Source: Rhodococcus sp. OK302
GTDB taxonomy: Bacteria; Actinomycetota; Actinomycetes; Mycobacteriales; Mycobacteriaceae
Assembly: GCF_002245895.1 (NCBI RefSeq)
Contig: NZ_NPJZ01000001.1
Location: 979,001 to 1,043,000, forward strand
Reading direction: 5' to 3'
Length of the DNA: 64,000 nt
Shown: piece by piece, positions 32,476 through 42,193 of the stretch
How positions within the stretch are numbered: position 1 is the stretch's first letter
How the letters are laid out: every line of letters starts with the position of its first letter
Translations under genes and position numbers: made by a program
The notes under the pieces: generated by a model
The model's input: the letters and a program-made list of their open reading frames with translations, nothing else
Told to the model about the DNA's origin: nothing
Databases searched by the model: none

Positions 32476-32548
32476 GGGGCCTTAGCTCAGTTGGTAGAGC
32501 GCTGCCTTTGCAAGGCAGATGTCAGGAGTTCGAATCTCCTAGGCTCCA
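32476..32548 (+). tRNA. alaT: tRNA-Ala (TGC)
   Basis: A 73-nt cloverleaf with acceptor GGGGCCT/AGGCTCC containing the G3-U70 pair that identifies tRNA-Ala, anticodon TGC in CTTTGCAAG, and T-arm CAGGAGTTCGAATCTCCT. No CCA is encoded. Confidence 0.98.
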
Positions 32549-32570
32549 CAGTGAAATAGATTGACAGAAA

Positions 32571-32602
32571 ACACCCTCCCGGGAAACCGGGAGGGTGTTT
32601 TT
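32571..32602 (+). terminator. terminator of the tRNA-Ile/tRNA-Ala transcript
   Basis: A perfect 12-bp stem (32571-32582 with 32587-32598) and GAAA loop followed by TTTT, 23 bases beyond tRNA-Ala. It rules out an in-frame extension of the next gene through this point. Confidence 0.93.
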
Positions 32603-32749
32603 GTATGTCTGCCGGTATCCCCGCCCCGCTATCGAGCGAACGCCACGTTCATCGCCTTAGATGCGCCGAAAGGTACGTTCGCTCTGCCGCTGTGGCGGGC
32701 ACAGGCGAAGGAATGGGCCATTTCCCAGGGCGACGCATACGATTCCCGC

Positions 32750-34417
32750 ATGAAACCTGTGTGGGACCACCTGCGCCGATATTTCGGGACATTGCATCCC
32801 GTCGGCCTCGCCTTTGCCCTGGTCTTTTTTGTGTGGTCCATGTCGCCCTCACTGCTTCCGCGGGCCTGGTATCTGCAGGGCGTTGCGACGGGCATCTCCT
32901 TGGCGATGGGCTACGCACTCGGAACGCTGATCGCGTGGATGGTCCGCAAGTGTGGTGTGGAACCTAAGTGGGCTGAGCGGACGAAGAAGATCGCATGGTG
33001 GGTCATGGCGGCCGCAGCGGTGATTCTGGTCCCTCTGTTCCTGGTCCTCGGGTCATGGTGGCAGCAGATCGTCCGGGGTTTGGTGGAGATGCCGCCTACC
33101 AATCAGGCGAACTACCTCTTGGTGCTGATCATTTCGGTGTTCATCTGGTTCATCCTGCTCGAGGCGGCTCGGGGCCTCCGCTTCGCGACTAATCGTTTGA
33201 CGCAGGTCGCTCTGCGATTTGTACCCAAGGAGGCGGCAAAGGTCGCCAGCCTCGTTGTTGTGTTCGCCTTCGGCTTCTTTGTCATCAACGGTGCGCTGTA
33301 CAACGGGTTGATCGCGTTCGCGAACTGGAGTTTCTCCGGGGCGGATACCGAGACGCCTGACGGCATCGAGCAGCCTCTGATTGCCGAGCGCAGTGGTTCG
33401 CCCATGTCACCGGAAGCTTGGGACACTCTGGGGCAGGAGGGACGCACTTTCATGGGTAGCGGGCCCACTGCGGAAGAGATTTCACAGTTGACCGGGCGCG
33501 CCGCGAAACAACCGATCCGGGTGTACGCGGGACGTGAGTCCTCGGATTCGATTCGTGGTGTCGCGGACCGCGTGGTGGCGGAATTGAAGCGTACGGGCGG
33601 ATTCGATCGTGGAACGTTGGCTGTGGTGACGACGACCGGTCGCGGTTGGGTCAACGAGGACGTGGCGTCGTCGTTCGAGTACGTCGAGGACGGCAACACG
33701 GCCATCGCGTCGATGCAGTATTCGTTCCTTCCGAGTCCGTTGGCCTTCATCGCGGACCGTGAGACGCCGATGGTCGCAGGTCGCGCGCTGTTCAATGCAG
33801 TCTTTGCCGAGTGGATCGACATGCCGGTGGAGACGCGTCCCAAGCTTGTTGTGTTCGGTGAGAGCCTCGGCTCCTACGGTGGACAGGCCGCGTTTGCCGG
33901 CGCTCAGGACATGATGACTCGCGTCGACGGCGCATTGTGGGTGGGAACACCGAACTTCACGGCTCAGTGGCAGGAGATCACTAATGATCGCGACGAGGGT
34001 TCCCGCGAGATTCTTCCCGTGATCGACGGTGGCCAGACGATCCGGTTTGCGGCGGACCCTGAAGACCTCGAATTGAAGGCCGACTGGGAAGACGACCGAA
34101 TCGTCTACTGGCAGCACGCAAGTGATCCGATTACCTGGTGGTCTTTCGACCTCCTGTTCCACAAGCCGGATTGGCTGCGGGAGAAGCCGGAGGGTCGTGA
34201 CGTCGATCCGGGGATGACGTGGATTCCGTTGGTGACGTTCTGGCAGGTCACTCTGGACATGGTGTTCTCGGCGGATGTTCCGTCCGGTCACGGGCACAAT
34301 TACGGCGAAGATGCGGCGGACATGTGGGCGAATATCTTGCATCCCGCGACGTGGACGCCGGAGAACACAAACCAGTTGCGCGCGATCCTGACAACAAATG
34401 TGGAGCCTACCAAGTAG
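32750..34417 (+). CDS. membrane alpha/beta hydrolase (Abhydrolase_9 type)
   Basis: About 555 residues from ATG 32750 (MKPVWDHLRRYFGTLHP); the frame runs further upstream, but through the tRNA terminator. No clear ribosome-binding site precedes it. The N-terminal half has four to five membrane helices (VGLAFALVFFVWSMSPSLLP, MAAAAVILVPLFLVLGSWW, LLVLIISVFIWFILLEAARG, VASLVVVFAFGFFVINGALY). The C-terminal half is an alpha/beta-hydrolase with nucleophile elbow FGESLGSYGG. Proteins of this type occur in mycolata but have no defined substrate. Confidence 0.82.
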   Translation: MKPVWDHLRRYFGTLHPVGLAFALVFFVWSMSPSLLPRAWYLQGVATGISLAMGYALGTLIAWMVRKCGVEPKWAERTKKIAWWVMAAAAVILVPLFLVLGSWWQQIVRGLVEMPPTNQANYLLVLIISVFIWFILLEAARGLRFATNRLTQVALRFVPKEAAKVASLVVVFAFGFFVINGALYNGLIAFANWSFSGADTETPDGIEQPLIAERSGSPMSPEAWDTLGQEGRTFMGSGPTAEEISQLTGRAAKQPIRVYAGRESSDSIRGVADRVVAELKRTGGFDRGTLAVVTTTGRGWVNEDVASSFEYVEDGNTAIASMQYSFLPSPLAFIADRETPMVAGRALFNAVFAEWIDMPVETRPKLVVFGESLGSYGGQAAFAGAQDMMTRVDGALWVGTPNFTAQWQEITNDRDEGSREILPVIDGGQTIRFAADPEDLELKADWEDDRIVYWQHASDPITWWSFDLLFHKPDWLREKPEGRDVDPGMTWIPLVTFWQVTLDMVFSADVPSGHGHNYGEDAADMWANILHPATWTPENTNQLRAILTTNVEPTK

Positions 34418-34545
34418 TTGAAAGTGGTTGCAGTACAGCCATTTAAGTGACTGACCTTATCGGATTGACCGAAATGAGGTATGTGTTACCCTGCGTTCAC
34501 TGTGTGTCAGGCCACAGTGCTCATCGACGTGGGGAGAACGTGAAC

Positions 34546-35823
34546 GTGAAAAGCCGAATGTGGTGGGTCGCCGGCATGTCCGTTGCAGCACTGGTCGTCA
34601 GTGCTGCAACGGCGCCGTTTGCGGCGGCAGAACCAACGGATTTCTACACTCCGCCGACGGACTTGCCGCCCGGAAGCAACGGCGATCTCATCAAAGCGGA
34701 GCCGACGTCCTTGATGCTGAGCGTGCCCGGAAGCAACGGTCCGTGGCCGGCGACCGCCACCAAGATCATGTACCGCAGCGAGGATGCCGAGGGCGTTCCC
34801 GTCGCTGTCACCGGCACCTACCTCGAGCCGGTTAACCCGTGGACCGGACAGGGGGCGCGTCCAATGGTTGCCGCAGCAGTGGGTACGCACGGGCAAGGCG
34901 ACCAGTGTGCACCATCGAAGCTGTTCAACACGGGCCTCGAATATCGGTTCCCGACAGACGTGATGGTCGGCTACGAGTCGATTTGGGTAAACATGTTGCT
35001 GCTCAACGGGATTGCCGTAGTGGTGACGGACTACGACGGCCTGGGAACTCCGGGCGATCACACCTACGTGAACCGTGCGGCCGAGGCTTATGCGGTTCTG
35101 GATTCGGTGCGCGCCGCGCAACAATTGCCCAATGCCAGTATCTCCGGCAATGGTCCCGTCGGACTGTGGGGTTACTCGCAGGGCGGCGGAGCTGCCGCGG
35201 CCGCAACGGAATTGAAGCCGTCGTACGCGCCGGAACTTGATCTGAAGGGCACGTATGCGGGCGCTCCGCCGGCCGATCTGGCGGCAACGCTGGCACAGGT
35301 CGACGGCACGTTCCTCACCGGCGTCATCGGATACGCACTCAACGGAATTCTGGCGCAGTACCCGGAAGTCGAACCGCTGATCGACGCAGAGATCAACGAT
35401 CGCGGTCGACAGATGCTGGCAGCTACCAAGAATCAGTGCGTCGGCGAGACGGGATTGGAATTCGGATTCCAGGACTCGTCCAGTTTTACCAAGTCGGGTG
35501 AATCGTTGTCGGCGGTCCTCGCACGTTTGCCGCTTGCTCAGGAAATCCTGGACGAGCAGAAGATCGGTAATCTGACTCCGACGTCACCGGTCCTGATCCA
35601 GCACGGCCGATCCGACGACATAGTTCCGTTCGGTCAAGGGCAGGAACTTGCCCGCGACTGGTGCAACAACGGTGCGACAGTACAGTTTTCGATGAATGAA
35701 TTGCCGCCGATCATTCCGGGAATGGCAGTAAACCATGTAGCTACCTACGTGGCGGGAACCCCAGAATCCGTCGGGTACATGATCGATCGCTTCAATAACG
35801 TTCCGGCACCGTCCAACTGCTGA
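34546..35823 (+). CDS. secreted lipase (secretory lipase family)
   Basis: About 425 residues from GTG 34546, nine bases after GGGGAG; a GTG at 34540 is too close to it. A signal peptide (KSRMWWVAGMSVAALVVSAA, cleavage near FAAAEP) is followed by an alpha/beta-hydrolase of the secretory lipase (LIP) family. The nucleophile is in GLWGYSQGGGA, the acid in HGRSDDIVPFGQG and the His in AVNHVATYV. It probably hydrolyses triacylglycerols or other esters outside the cell. Confidence 0.9.
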   Translation: MKSRMWWVAGMSVAALVVSAATAPFAAAEPTDFYTPPTDLPPGSNGDLIKAEPTSLMLSVPGSNGPWPATATKIMYRSEDAEGVPVAVTGTYLEPVNPWTGQGARPMVAAAVGTHGQGDQCAPSKLFNTGLEYRFPTDVMVGYESIWVNMLLLNGIAVVVTDYDGLGTPGDHTYVNRAAEAYAVLDSVRAAQQLPNASISGNGPVGLWGYSQGGGAAAAATELKPSYAPELDLKGTYAGAPPADLAATLAQVDGTFLTGVIGYALNGILAQYPEVEPLIDAEINDRGRQMLAATKNQCVGETGLEFGFQDSSSFTKSGESLSAVLARLPLAQEILDEQKIGNLTPTSPVLIQHGRSDDIVPFGQGQELARDWCNNGATVQFSMNELPPIIPGMAVNHVATYVAGTPESVGYMIDRFNNVPAPSNC

Positions 35824-35837
35824 CGGAGCACTGAAAA

Positions 35838-35868
35838 GCCCCGGAACACTTGGTGTTCCGGGGCATTT
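35838..35868. terminator. bidirectional terminator between lipase and cwsA genes
   Basis: A perfect 12-bp stem (35838-35849 with 35853-35864) with three-base loop, flanked by AAAA on the left and TTT on the right, between convergent genes. Confidence 0.85.
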
Positions 35869-35877
35869 GGCAACAGG

Positions 35878-36228
35878 TTATGCGGTCTTCTCGTCTACCC
35901 GCGGCGGTGCCGACGCCACCGGCGGATGCTCGCGTCGACGGCTCTTGTAGAACACCGCACCGCCGATCACCGCTACGCCGGCGATAACGAAGACGGCGAG
36001 ACGCTTACGTCCGCGAGGCTTCTCTACCCGCTCGCTCCGGGCTGCCGACTTGGACGGGATCGCCTTGGCACATTCGACGCCCTTCTTGGCTGCCGCAGCG
36101 CTCTGGCGGCCCAGGAACAGTCCGACCTGTCCGGCGCCCCGTGCCACCGACTTCGCGACAACGGCGGCGCAACGCCGAGCGTCGGTGGTGGGCAGCTGCG
36201 TGCTGATGGACTCGGTCACTCGTGTCAT
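35878..36228 (-). CDS. cwsA: cell wall synthesis protein CwsA-like
   Basis: A 116-residue protein with a cytoplasmic N-terminal part containing small-residue-rich helices, a basic patch (RVEKPRGRKR) and one membrane helix (about 78-94, LAVFVIAGVAVIGGAVF) near the C-terminus. It occupies the position of Rv0008c (CwsA), which interacts with CrgA and the polar scaffold Wag31 in mycobacteria. crgA lies 2.2 kb away. Assignment rests on location and topology, since the family diverges quickly. Confidence 0.7.
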   Translation of the reverse strand: MTRVTESISTQLPTTDARRCAAVVAKSVARGAGQVGLFLGRQSAAAAKKGVECAKAIPSKSAARSERVEKPRGRKRLAVFVIAGVAVIGGAVFYKSRRREHPPVASAPPRVDEKTA

Positions 36229-36322
36229 GACTTCACTGTGCCACAGGCGTCGGAGCGCCAGTTTACGAACGGATTCTGCGGGGCGGCATCCATGAAAACC
36301 CAGACAATGGCACGATGGTGGG

Positions 36323-36850
36323 GTGACTTCAACTCATCAGACCGCAACCGCAACGCTGCACACGAACCGCGGCGACATCAAGATCGCTCTGTTCGGCAAC
36401 CATGCGCCGAAGACCGTCGAGAACTTCGTCGGCCTCGCCGACGGCTCGAAAGAGTACAAGACCGAGAACGCATCCGGCACCAAGACCGGACCGTTCTACG
36501 ACGGCGCAGTCTTCCACCGCGTTATCGACGGCTTCATGATCCAGGGTGGCGACCCCACCGGAACCGGCCGCGGCGGCCCGGGCTACCAGTTCGGCGACGA
36601 GTTCCACCCGGAACTGCAGTTCGACCGCTCCTACCTGCTCGCTATGGCAAACGCCGGCCCGGGCACCAACGGCTCGCAGTTCTTCATCACCACCGGCCCG
36701 ACGCCGCACCTCAACCGTAAGCACTCCATCTTCGGTGAAGTTGTCGACGAAGAGTCCCGCAAGGTTGTCGACGGCATCTCCACCACCGCTGTCGATCGTT
36801 CCGATCGTCCGGTCGAGCCCGTCGTCATCAACAGCATCACCATCTCCTGA
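36323..36850 (+). CDS. ppiA: peptidyl-prolyl cis-trans isomerase (cyclophilin)
   Basis: A 175-residue cyclophilin starting with GTG. Characteristic segments are [52 protein letters not shown] and [13 protein letters not shown]. No signal peptide, so it is cytoplasmic. It speeds proline isomerisation in protein folding. A rhomboid protease follows after 17 bases. Confidence 0.96.
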   Translation: MTSTHQTATATLHTNRGDIKIALFGNHAPKTVENFVGLADGSKEYKTENASGTKTGPFYDGAVFHRVIDGFMIQGGDPTGTGRGGPGYQFGDEFHPELQFDRSYLLAMANAGPGTNGSQFFITTGPTPHLNRKHSIFGEVVDEESRKVVDGISTTAVDRSDRPVEPVVINSITIS

Positions 36851-36867
36851 ACAGGTAATTAACGAAG

Positions 36868-37815
36868 ATGACTAACCCCGGTTGGGGCGGCGGTGCGGCT
36901 GAGGGCATCCCGCCCCAACCGCGGTGCGTCCGCCATCAAGATCGACCCACGTCGCTTTCCTGCAATCGTTGTGGCCGCCCGGCGTGCCCGGATTGCCTCC
37001 GTGAAGCTGCGGTGGGTTACCAATGTGTTGACTGTGTAGCTGCCGGTCAACGCGATATTCGTCCCGTACGCGGTGTTGCCGGCAATACGGTCAGCCAGAC
37101 GCCGCCGGTGCCGGTTGTGACGTACACGCTGATGGGCTTGAACGTCCTGGCCTTCCTGGCGACGCTCGTCCAGTCCCGCAGCGTCATGAACAATCAGGTC
37201 GGCTCGTCGATTTTTGCGGACTGGGCCCTCAATCCCGGGCTGGTCGCCAGCGGCGAGTGGTTCCGGTTGATCGGTTCGGGCTTCTTGCACTTCGGGATCC
37301 TGCATCTGGCCGTCAACATGTATGCGCTGTACATCCTGGGCCGCGATACCGAGATCGTGATGGGCCGTTCCCGGTACATCAGCGTCTATCTGGTGTCATT
37401 GCTCGGCGGCAGCGCGTCGGTGATGGCATTTCAGCCCGTGTTCTCCGGCGGCGGGGTCAGTTGGACGGCCGGCGCGTCCGGTGCGATTTTCGGCATCATG
37501 GGTGCGCAGGCAGTGATCCTTCTGCGTCTGCGTCGTAGCCCGGTGCCGATCATCTCGGTGATCGCGATCAACGTGATCATCAGTATTTCGCTGCCGGGTA
37601 TCTCGTTCTGGGGTCACGCGGGCGGGCTTCTTGCGGGCGCTGCGGCCACCGCAGCGTTCCTGTACGCCCCGCAGTGGCTCGGCGCCGGTCAGGACCGGGA
37701 AAAGTCCGTACGGATCGGCTGGATCGGTTTGGGGGCCGTCACCGTGGTCATGTTCGGGATCATCGTGATGCGCGTCGTGCAACTGCGGGAGCAGTACCCC
37801 TTCTTAGCCGCCTAG
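36868..37815 (+). CDS. rhomboid family intramembrane serine protease
   Basis: A 315-residue protein. Residues about 20-60 hold paired Cys/His (CVRHQD, CNRCGRPACPDCL, CVDC), a probable B-box-like zinc-binding domain. Six or so membrane helices follow. The catalytic Ser204 is in GASGAIFG and the His250 in WGHAGGLLAG; an Asn in HLAVNMYALYILG completes the usual rhomboid set. It cleaves membrane proteins within the bilayer. The substrate is unknown. Confidence 0.93.
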   Translation: MTNPGWGGGAAEGIPPQPRCVRHQDRPTSLSCNRCGRPACPDCLREAAVGYQCVDCVAAGQRDIRPVRGVAGNTVSQTPPVPVVTYTLMGLNVLAFLATLVQSRSVMNNQVGSSIFADWALNPGLVASGEWFRLIGSGFLHFGILHLAVNMYALYILGRDTEIVMGRSRYISVYLVSLLGGSASVMAFQPVFSGGGVSWTAGASGAIFGIMGAQAVILLRLRRSPVPIISVIAINVIISISLPGISFWGHAGGLLAGAAATAAFLYAPQWLGAGQDREKSVRIGWIGLGAVTVVMFGIIVMRVVQLREQYPFLAA

Positions 37816-37819
37816 GGAG

Positions 37820-38311
37820 CTACTTCTCCGGCGGCACCAATCCGTGAACGGTCAGCACGTCGAGGACGTCTTCGGGGTTGGTGCCCAGATCCCAGCGTCC
37901 GAAGATCAGGAGTTTCTCCGTATCGGTCGGGCGGTCGACGATGTCGATTTCGAGCATCGGGACGCGTCGACCCAGACGCGGGTAGCGCACCAACCGTGCA
38001 CGGTCGATCTGCTCACGGGTGAAGACGTGGCGGGCGAGCAACCTTTGCACGGCAATTGCCGGACTGCCGTTGTCGTCGATAACGGCGAGTCGTGGTCTCT
38101 GCTTCAAGGCAAGTCCGCCCATGACGAACAGCCCGATCACCGCGAGGGCGAGCAGGAACCGTCCGGCGGTCTCGGTAGGCACCACGATCGTCGCGATCGC
38201 GAGTGCGATTCCGCCGCCGAACATTGCGTAGACAGCGCCCATCGGAGTGGCCCACGAGACGACGTCCGAGCCGTTGCCGGGGGGCTGTGGATGAAATTCA
38301 TCCTCGAGCAT
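37820..38311 (-). CDS. PH-domain membrane protein (Rv0010c-like)
   Basis: A 163-residue protein with two membrane helices (AMFGGGIALAIATIVVPT and FLLALAVIGLFVMGGLAL) and a C-terminal PH-like domain (VIDDNGSPAIAVQRLLARHVF, RVPMLEIDIVDRPTDTEKLLIFGRWDLGT). Same place as Rv0010c between ppiA and crgA. Function unknown. The start codon adjoins a cluster of three consensus DnaA boxes. Confidence 0.82.
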   Translation of the reverse strand: MLEDEFHPQPPGNGSDVVSWATPMGAVYAMFGGGIALAIATIVVPTETAGRFLLALAVIGLFVMGGLALKQRPRLAVIDDNGSPAIAVQRLLARHVFTREQIDRARLVRYPRLGRRVPMLEIDIVDRPTDTEKLLIFGRWDLGTNPEDVLDVLTVHGLVPPEK

Positions 38312-38350
38312 GTGGATAACTTCCTTAGTTGTCCACAGGAGTTATCCACA
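38311..38350. promoter_or_regulatory. cluster of three consensus DnaA boxes
   Basis: TGTGGATAA (38311-38319), TTGTCCACA (38329-38337) and TTATCCACA (38342-38350) all match the DnaA-box consensus perfectly, with mixed orientation, in 40 bases. They lie directly upstream of the PH-domain gene start, about 18.5 kb from oriC. The site could titrate DnaA or let DnaA control this gene or the convergent-side crgA region. Confidence 0.8.
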
Positions 38351-38418
38351 CTGGGGATGAATGACACCCATGTAATTGATTGGCGGCTCTAAGTCGGTGC
38401 GAATTCAGTATTCGCAGG

Positions 38419-38682
38419 TCAACGCCATTTCATTGTCATGATGAGCCCAACGACCATGAATCCGAAGCCGACCAGGAAGTTGTACGCTCCCAAGTCGTTC
38501 ATCCACGGGATGGAATCTGCGGCCAAGTAGTACACAATCAGCCAAGCCAGCCCCACAAGCATGAAACCGAGCATCACCGAGACGTACAACGCGCTCGACG
38601 GTCCCATCTTCACCTTGACCGGAGTTCGGTTGGCCGGATTGATCGTGTAGTCGTTTTTCTTACGGACCTTCGACTTGGGCAT
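38419..38682 (-). CDS. crgA: cell division protein CrgA
   Basis: An 87-residue protein with a basic N-terminus (MPKSKVRKKNDYTINP) and two membrane helices (about 31-53 and 66-84). Length, topology and place match CrgA of mycobacteria and Streptomyces, a divisome regulator that binds FtsZ, FtsI and CwsA. Confidence 0.95.
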   Translation of the reverse strand: MPKSKVRKKNDYTINPANRTPVKVKMGPSSALYVSVMLGFMLVGLAWLIVYYLAADSIPWMNDLGAYNFLVGFGFMVVGLIMTMKWR

Positions 38683-38784
38683 AACGTCCTCGCTCTAACG
38701 GTGTGACCTGATTGTGTATATACACGCTAACGTAGCTGGGTCCGGCCGGTCACGGGCCGATCGGGGAAAGTTGGGGAGGAACAA

Positions 38785-39498
38785 GTGCCGCAGCGTGGAG
38801 TGACACAGAATCTCTGGCGCGTCGGAGTGCTCGTCGTCTGCCTGGTGGCCGGTCTCATGGTTGCCACAGCGCAGCGATCAGCCGAAGAGAATCAACTCCA
38901 GGTCACCGACAGCACTCGCCTTTCCGATCTGGTTCGCAGCGCACAGGCCAGTGCCGCCGACGTCTCCGCCACGCGTGACCAACTCTCGGCGCAACTGAAC
39001 GCACTCCAGGTCGAGGCCGCGCGATCCGACGCCGGAGTTGCCGACGCACTGGCCGACATCGACGCGATTTCCGTCGACGCAGGCTTGACGCCGATGACCG
39101 GTCCCGGTGTTGTCGTCACCATGACGGATGCGCCGCGAAACGCTGACGGTAAATATCCCGTCGACGCCACCCCAGACGATCTGGTCGTCCATCAGCAGGA
39201 CGTTCAGAGCGTTCTGAATGCTCTGTGGGCCGGCGGTGCCGAGGCAGTCGGTATGCAGGATCAGCGGATTGTGAACACGTCGGCGCCGCGGTGTATCGGA
39301 AACACGCTGCTACTGCACGGGCGCACCTACAGTCCGCCGTACGTGATGAGAGCAATCGGTAACACCGAACGCCTCGAGGCGGCCCTTGCCGGTGAACCCG
39401 GAATTCGAGTCTTCAAGCAGTACGCCACACGCTTCGGGCTGGGGTACACGCAGGCGAGTCCGGAGCAGATCACGGTGCCCGCCTATACCGGCGGATAG
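38785..39498 (+). CDS. DUF881 protein (Rv0012-like)
   Basis: A 237-residue protein starting with GTG. An N-terminal membrane anchor (VGVLVVCLVAGLMVATA) is followed by a helical, probably coiled-coil segment (30-75) and the DUF881 domain with GPGVVVTMTDAPRN, VQSVLNALWAGGAEAVGMQDQRI and the C-terminal region. Homologues sit near division genes; the role is unknown. Confidence 0.88.
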   Translation: MPQRGVTQNLWRVGVLVVCLVAGLMVATAQRSAEENQLQVTDSTRLSDLVRSAQASAADVSATRDQLSAQLNALQVEAARSDAGVADALADIDAISVDAGLTPMTGPGVVVTMTDAPRNADGKYPVDATPDDLVVHQQDVQSVLNALWAGGAEAVGMQDQRIVNTSAPRCIGNTLLLHGRTYSPPYVMRAIGNTERLEAALAGEPGIRVFKQYATRFGLGYTQASPEQITVPAYTGG

Positions 39499-39520
39499 CT
39501 CGGACGTTTACCCTGCTCTT

Positions 39521-40192
39521 ATGAGGATTCTTGTCGTCGACAACTACGACAGCTTTGTGTTCAATCTGGTTCAGTACCTGGGTCAGCTCGGAACCGAAGC
39601 GGTGGTTTGGCGTAACGACGATCCGCAACTGACCGGACCCGGCGCCCTCGAGGCGGCCGCGGCCCAGTTCGACGGCATTCTCCTGAGCCCCGGTCCAGGT
39701 ACCCCGCAGCGCGCCGGCGTGACGATGGACCTGGTGAAAGTGTGTGCCGAATCCAAGACTCCACTGCTCGGCGTCTGCCTCGGACATCAGGCGATCGGCG
39801 CGGCTTTCGGCGCAACGGTCGACCGGGCGCCGGAACTTCTCCACGGTAAGACGAGCCGGGTCAATCACACGGGCGTCGGAGTTCTGGCTGGTCTGTCGGA
39901 TCCGTTCACCGCGACGCGCTACCACTCGCTGACGGTCCTCGAGGACACCATTCCGGACGAACTCGAGGTCACCGCGCACACCGAAAGCGGTGTCGTCATG
40001 GCGATGCGTCACCGCGAACTACCGATCCACGGTGTCCAGTTCCACCCCGAATCCGTTCTTACTCAGGGTGGGCATCGGATGCTCGCGAACTGGTTGACGG
40101 TGTGCGGCGAGGCTCCGCCGGAAGCTCTCGTGAAAGCCCTCGAGGCAGAGGTCGCGTCGGCGCTCGGTGGCATAGTTCCCGCTCTGCGCTGA
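39521..40192 (+). CDS. trpG: anthranilate/aminodeoxychorismate synthase glutamine amidotransferase subunit
   Basis: About 223 residues from ATG 39521 (MRILVVDNYDSFVFNLVQYL). A class I glutamine amidotransferase: oxyanion segment SPGPGTPQ, nucleophile Cys in GVCLGHQAIG and the His/Glu pair in GVQFHPES. It supplies ammonia from glutamine for chorismate amination in tryptophan and/or folate synthesis; the synthase subunit is not in this window, so trpG versus pabA cannot be decided. Same position as Rv0013. Confidence 0.93.
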   Translation: MRILVVDNYDSFVFNLVQYLGQLGTEAVVWRNDDPQLTGPGALEAAAAQFDGILLSPGPGTPQRAGVTMDLVKVCAESKTPLLGVCLGHQAIGAAFGATVDRAPELLHGKTSRVNHTGVGVLAGLSDPFTATRYHSLTVLEDTIPDELEVTAHTESGVVMAMRHRELPIHGVQFHPESVLTQGGHRMLANWLTVCGEAPPEALVKALEAEVASALGGIVPALR

Positions 40193-40214
40193 TCCTGAAA
40201 ACGCTGATCACAAA

Positions 40215-40251
40215 AAAGAGGTCCTCCCGAACTTTTCGGGAGGACCTCTTT
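40215..40251. terminator. bidirectional terminator between trpG and pknB
   Basis: A perfect 17-bp stem (40215-40231 with 40235-40251) and three-base loop, flanked by A- and T-tracts, between convergent genes. Confidence 0.93.
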
Positions 40252-40264
40252 CACATCCGATGCA

Positions 40265-42193
40265 CTATCGGCCGGGGATCCCCAACGCGCCGACGCTGAC
40301 CGTGATGACGGCGTCCTTGGAAATTTCGGACCCCGCGGGCTGAGTCTGCGAGACGATCTTGCCCACCATCTCGGGAACGAGTGTGGTGGTCTGGGTCTGC
40401 ACCAGTTGGGATCCCGTTCCGGCCCACCCTGCAGTCCGCAGTGTTGCCAACGCCTCGGACACGGTCTTGTTGGTGAGGTCTGGCATCGCGATCTTGTTGC
40501 CGTTGGACACTCGAAGCGTCACGGTCGTGCCCTTGGTTGCCGACGTTCCACCGGCGGGATCGGTCGAGACAACCTGGCCCTTGGGTAGCCCGGAATCAAT
40601 TTCGGTTATCTGGACGACAAAGCCGGCACCTTCGATGTTGGGCTTCGCAACTTCCTGACGCTGACCCGTGACGTCGGGGACGCGGACCTGTTCGGGACCG
40701 GTGCCGACGGTGATCGAGACTGCCGAATCGAGCGTGACGGAAACACCAGCTGCCGGATCTTGAGTGACAACCTTGTCCATTTCGGCGACCGTCGACGCGG
40801 CCTGCCCGATCGTCGGATCAAGTCGTAGACCGACGGCGTTGAGCTTTCTTTCGGCGTCGTCCAGGCTCAGCGCGGTAAGGCGTGGGATGGCGACCTGCTC
40901 GGGTCCGGTGGACACATCGAGGGTGACGGTGCTGCCCTTCTCGATCCGAACTCCGGCCACCGGACGAGTAGTGATGACGTTGCCCGCCGCGACTACCTTG
41001 TCGGTTTTCTGCTGACGTTCCACCTTGAATCCGGCGTTCAGCAGTGTCGCTTCGGCGGAGTCGGCCGGTTGGTTGGTCAGGTCTGAGGGAACGGTCACCA
41101 TCTCGATCTTGGAGGTGTTCACGTTCAGCAGGAACACTGTGATCAAGCCGATGACCACAACAGCCGCGAATCCCATCAGGGCGTATCGCAGGCCCTTCTT
41201 CTTGGCCGGCGGTTCCGGTGCCCTCCGTTTCGCGGCGGGAGAGACGGGATCCACAGGATCGGGGGCGGTGCGGAGGTTGCCGGTGTCACTGCCGACGGCA
41301 CCGAGGATGGTGGTGCGGTCCTCGTCGTTCATCACCATCGGCGCACTCGGGCGCTGGCCACCCAGCACCCGAACCAGATCACTGCGCATGTCGCCGGCGC
41401 TCTGGTACCGGTTGGCCGGGTTCTTGCTCATCGCTTTGAGGATGATCGAATCCAGCTCACGCGGAATGTCGCGGTTGACCTCTGACGGCGTCGGAGGGTC
41501 TTCACGGACATGCTGATACGCCACAGCAACGGGAGAGTCTCCCGAGAAGGGCGGCTCACCGGTGAGGACTTCGAACAGCACACAACCGAGCGAGTAGACG
41601 TCCGAACGTGCGTCGACTTGCTCACCGCGGGCCTGCTCGGGTGAGAGGTACTGGGCGGTGCCGATCACGGCCGCCGTCTGCGTCATAGGGCTGGACGCGT
41701 CGGAGATGGCGCGGGCGATACCGAAATCCATCACCTTCACAGCGCCGGCACGGTTGATCATGATGTTGGCAGGCTTGACGTCGCGGTGGACGATGCCGTT
41801 GCGATGGCTGAAGTCGAGGGCGGCACACACGTCCGCGATTACTTCCATGGCATGCCGCGGCGCCATCGGTCCGTTGCTGCGCACGATGTCACGCAAAGTA
41901 TCGCCGTCGACGTACTCCATCACGATGTACGGCAGGGGTCCGGCTTCGGTCTCTGCTTCACCCGTGTCGTAGACAGCAACGATCGCGGGATGGTTCAGCG
42001 CGGCGGCATTGTGCGCTTCACGACGGAACCGCAAATAGAACGTTGGGTCACGCGCGAGGTCGGCTCGCAGAACCTTGATAGCCACGTCGCGGCTGAGTCT
42101 CAGGTCGCGCGCCAGATGAACTTCGGACATTCCACCGAAGCCGAGAATCTCCCCCAGTTCGTATCGGGAGGAGAGATTACGGGGTGTCGTCAT
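40265..42193 (-). CDS. pknB: Ser/Thr protein kinase PknB with PASTA domains
   Basis: A 642-residue receptor kinase. The kinase domain (11-275) has the Gly loop GFGGMSEV, Lys40, HRDVKPAN with Asp138 and DFG at 156-158. A membrane helix at about 335-356 is followed by four PASTA repeats (ending near 642) that sense muropeptides or lipid II. In mycobacteria PknB is essential and phosphorylates MurJ, CwlM, FhaA, FhaB, GarA and others. It overlaps pknA by four bases as the last gene of the fhaA-pknB minus-strand set. Confidence 0.97.
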   Translation of the reverse strand: MTTPRNLSSRYELGEILGFGGMSEVHLARDLRLSRDVAIKVLRADLARDPTFYLRFRREAHNAAALNHPAIVAVYDTGEAETEAGPLPYIVMEYVDGDTLRDIVRSNGPMAPRHAMEVIADVCAALDFSHRNGIVHRDVKPANIMINRAGAVKVMDFGIARAISDASSPMTQTAAVIGTAQYLSPEQARGEQVDARSDVYSLGCVLFEVLTGEPPFSGDSPVAVAYQHVREDPPTPSEVNRDIPRELDSIILKAMSKNPANRYQSAGDMRSDLVRVLGGQRPSAPMVMNDEDRTTILGAVGSDTGNLRTAPDPVDPVSPAAKRRAPEPPAKKKGLRYALMGFAAVVVIGLITVFLLNVNTSKIEMVTVPSDLTNQPADSAEATLLNAGFKVERQQKTDKVVAAGNVITTRPVAGVRIEKGSTVTLDVSTGPEQVAIPRLTALSLDDAERKLNAVGLRLDPTIGQAASTVAEMDKVVTQDPAAGVSVTLDSAVSITVGTGPEQVRVPDVTGQRQEVAKPNIEGAGFVVQITEIDSGLPKGQVVSTDPAGGTSATKGTTVTLRVSNGNKIAMPDLTNKTVSEALATLRTAGWAGTGSQLVQTQTTTLVPEMVGKIVSQTQPAGSEISKDAVITVSVGALGIPGR

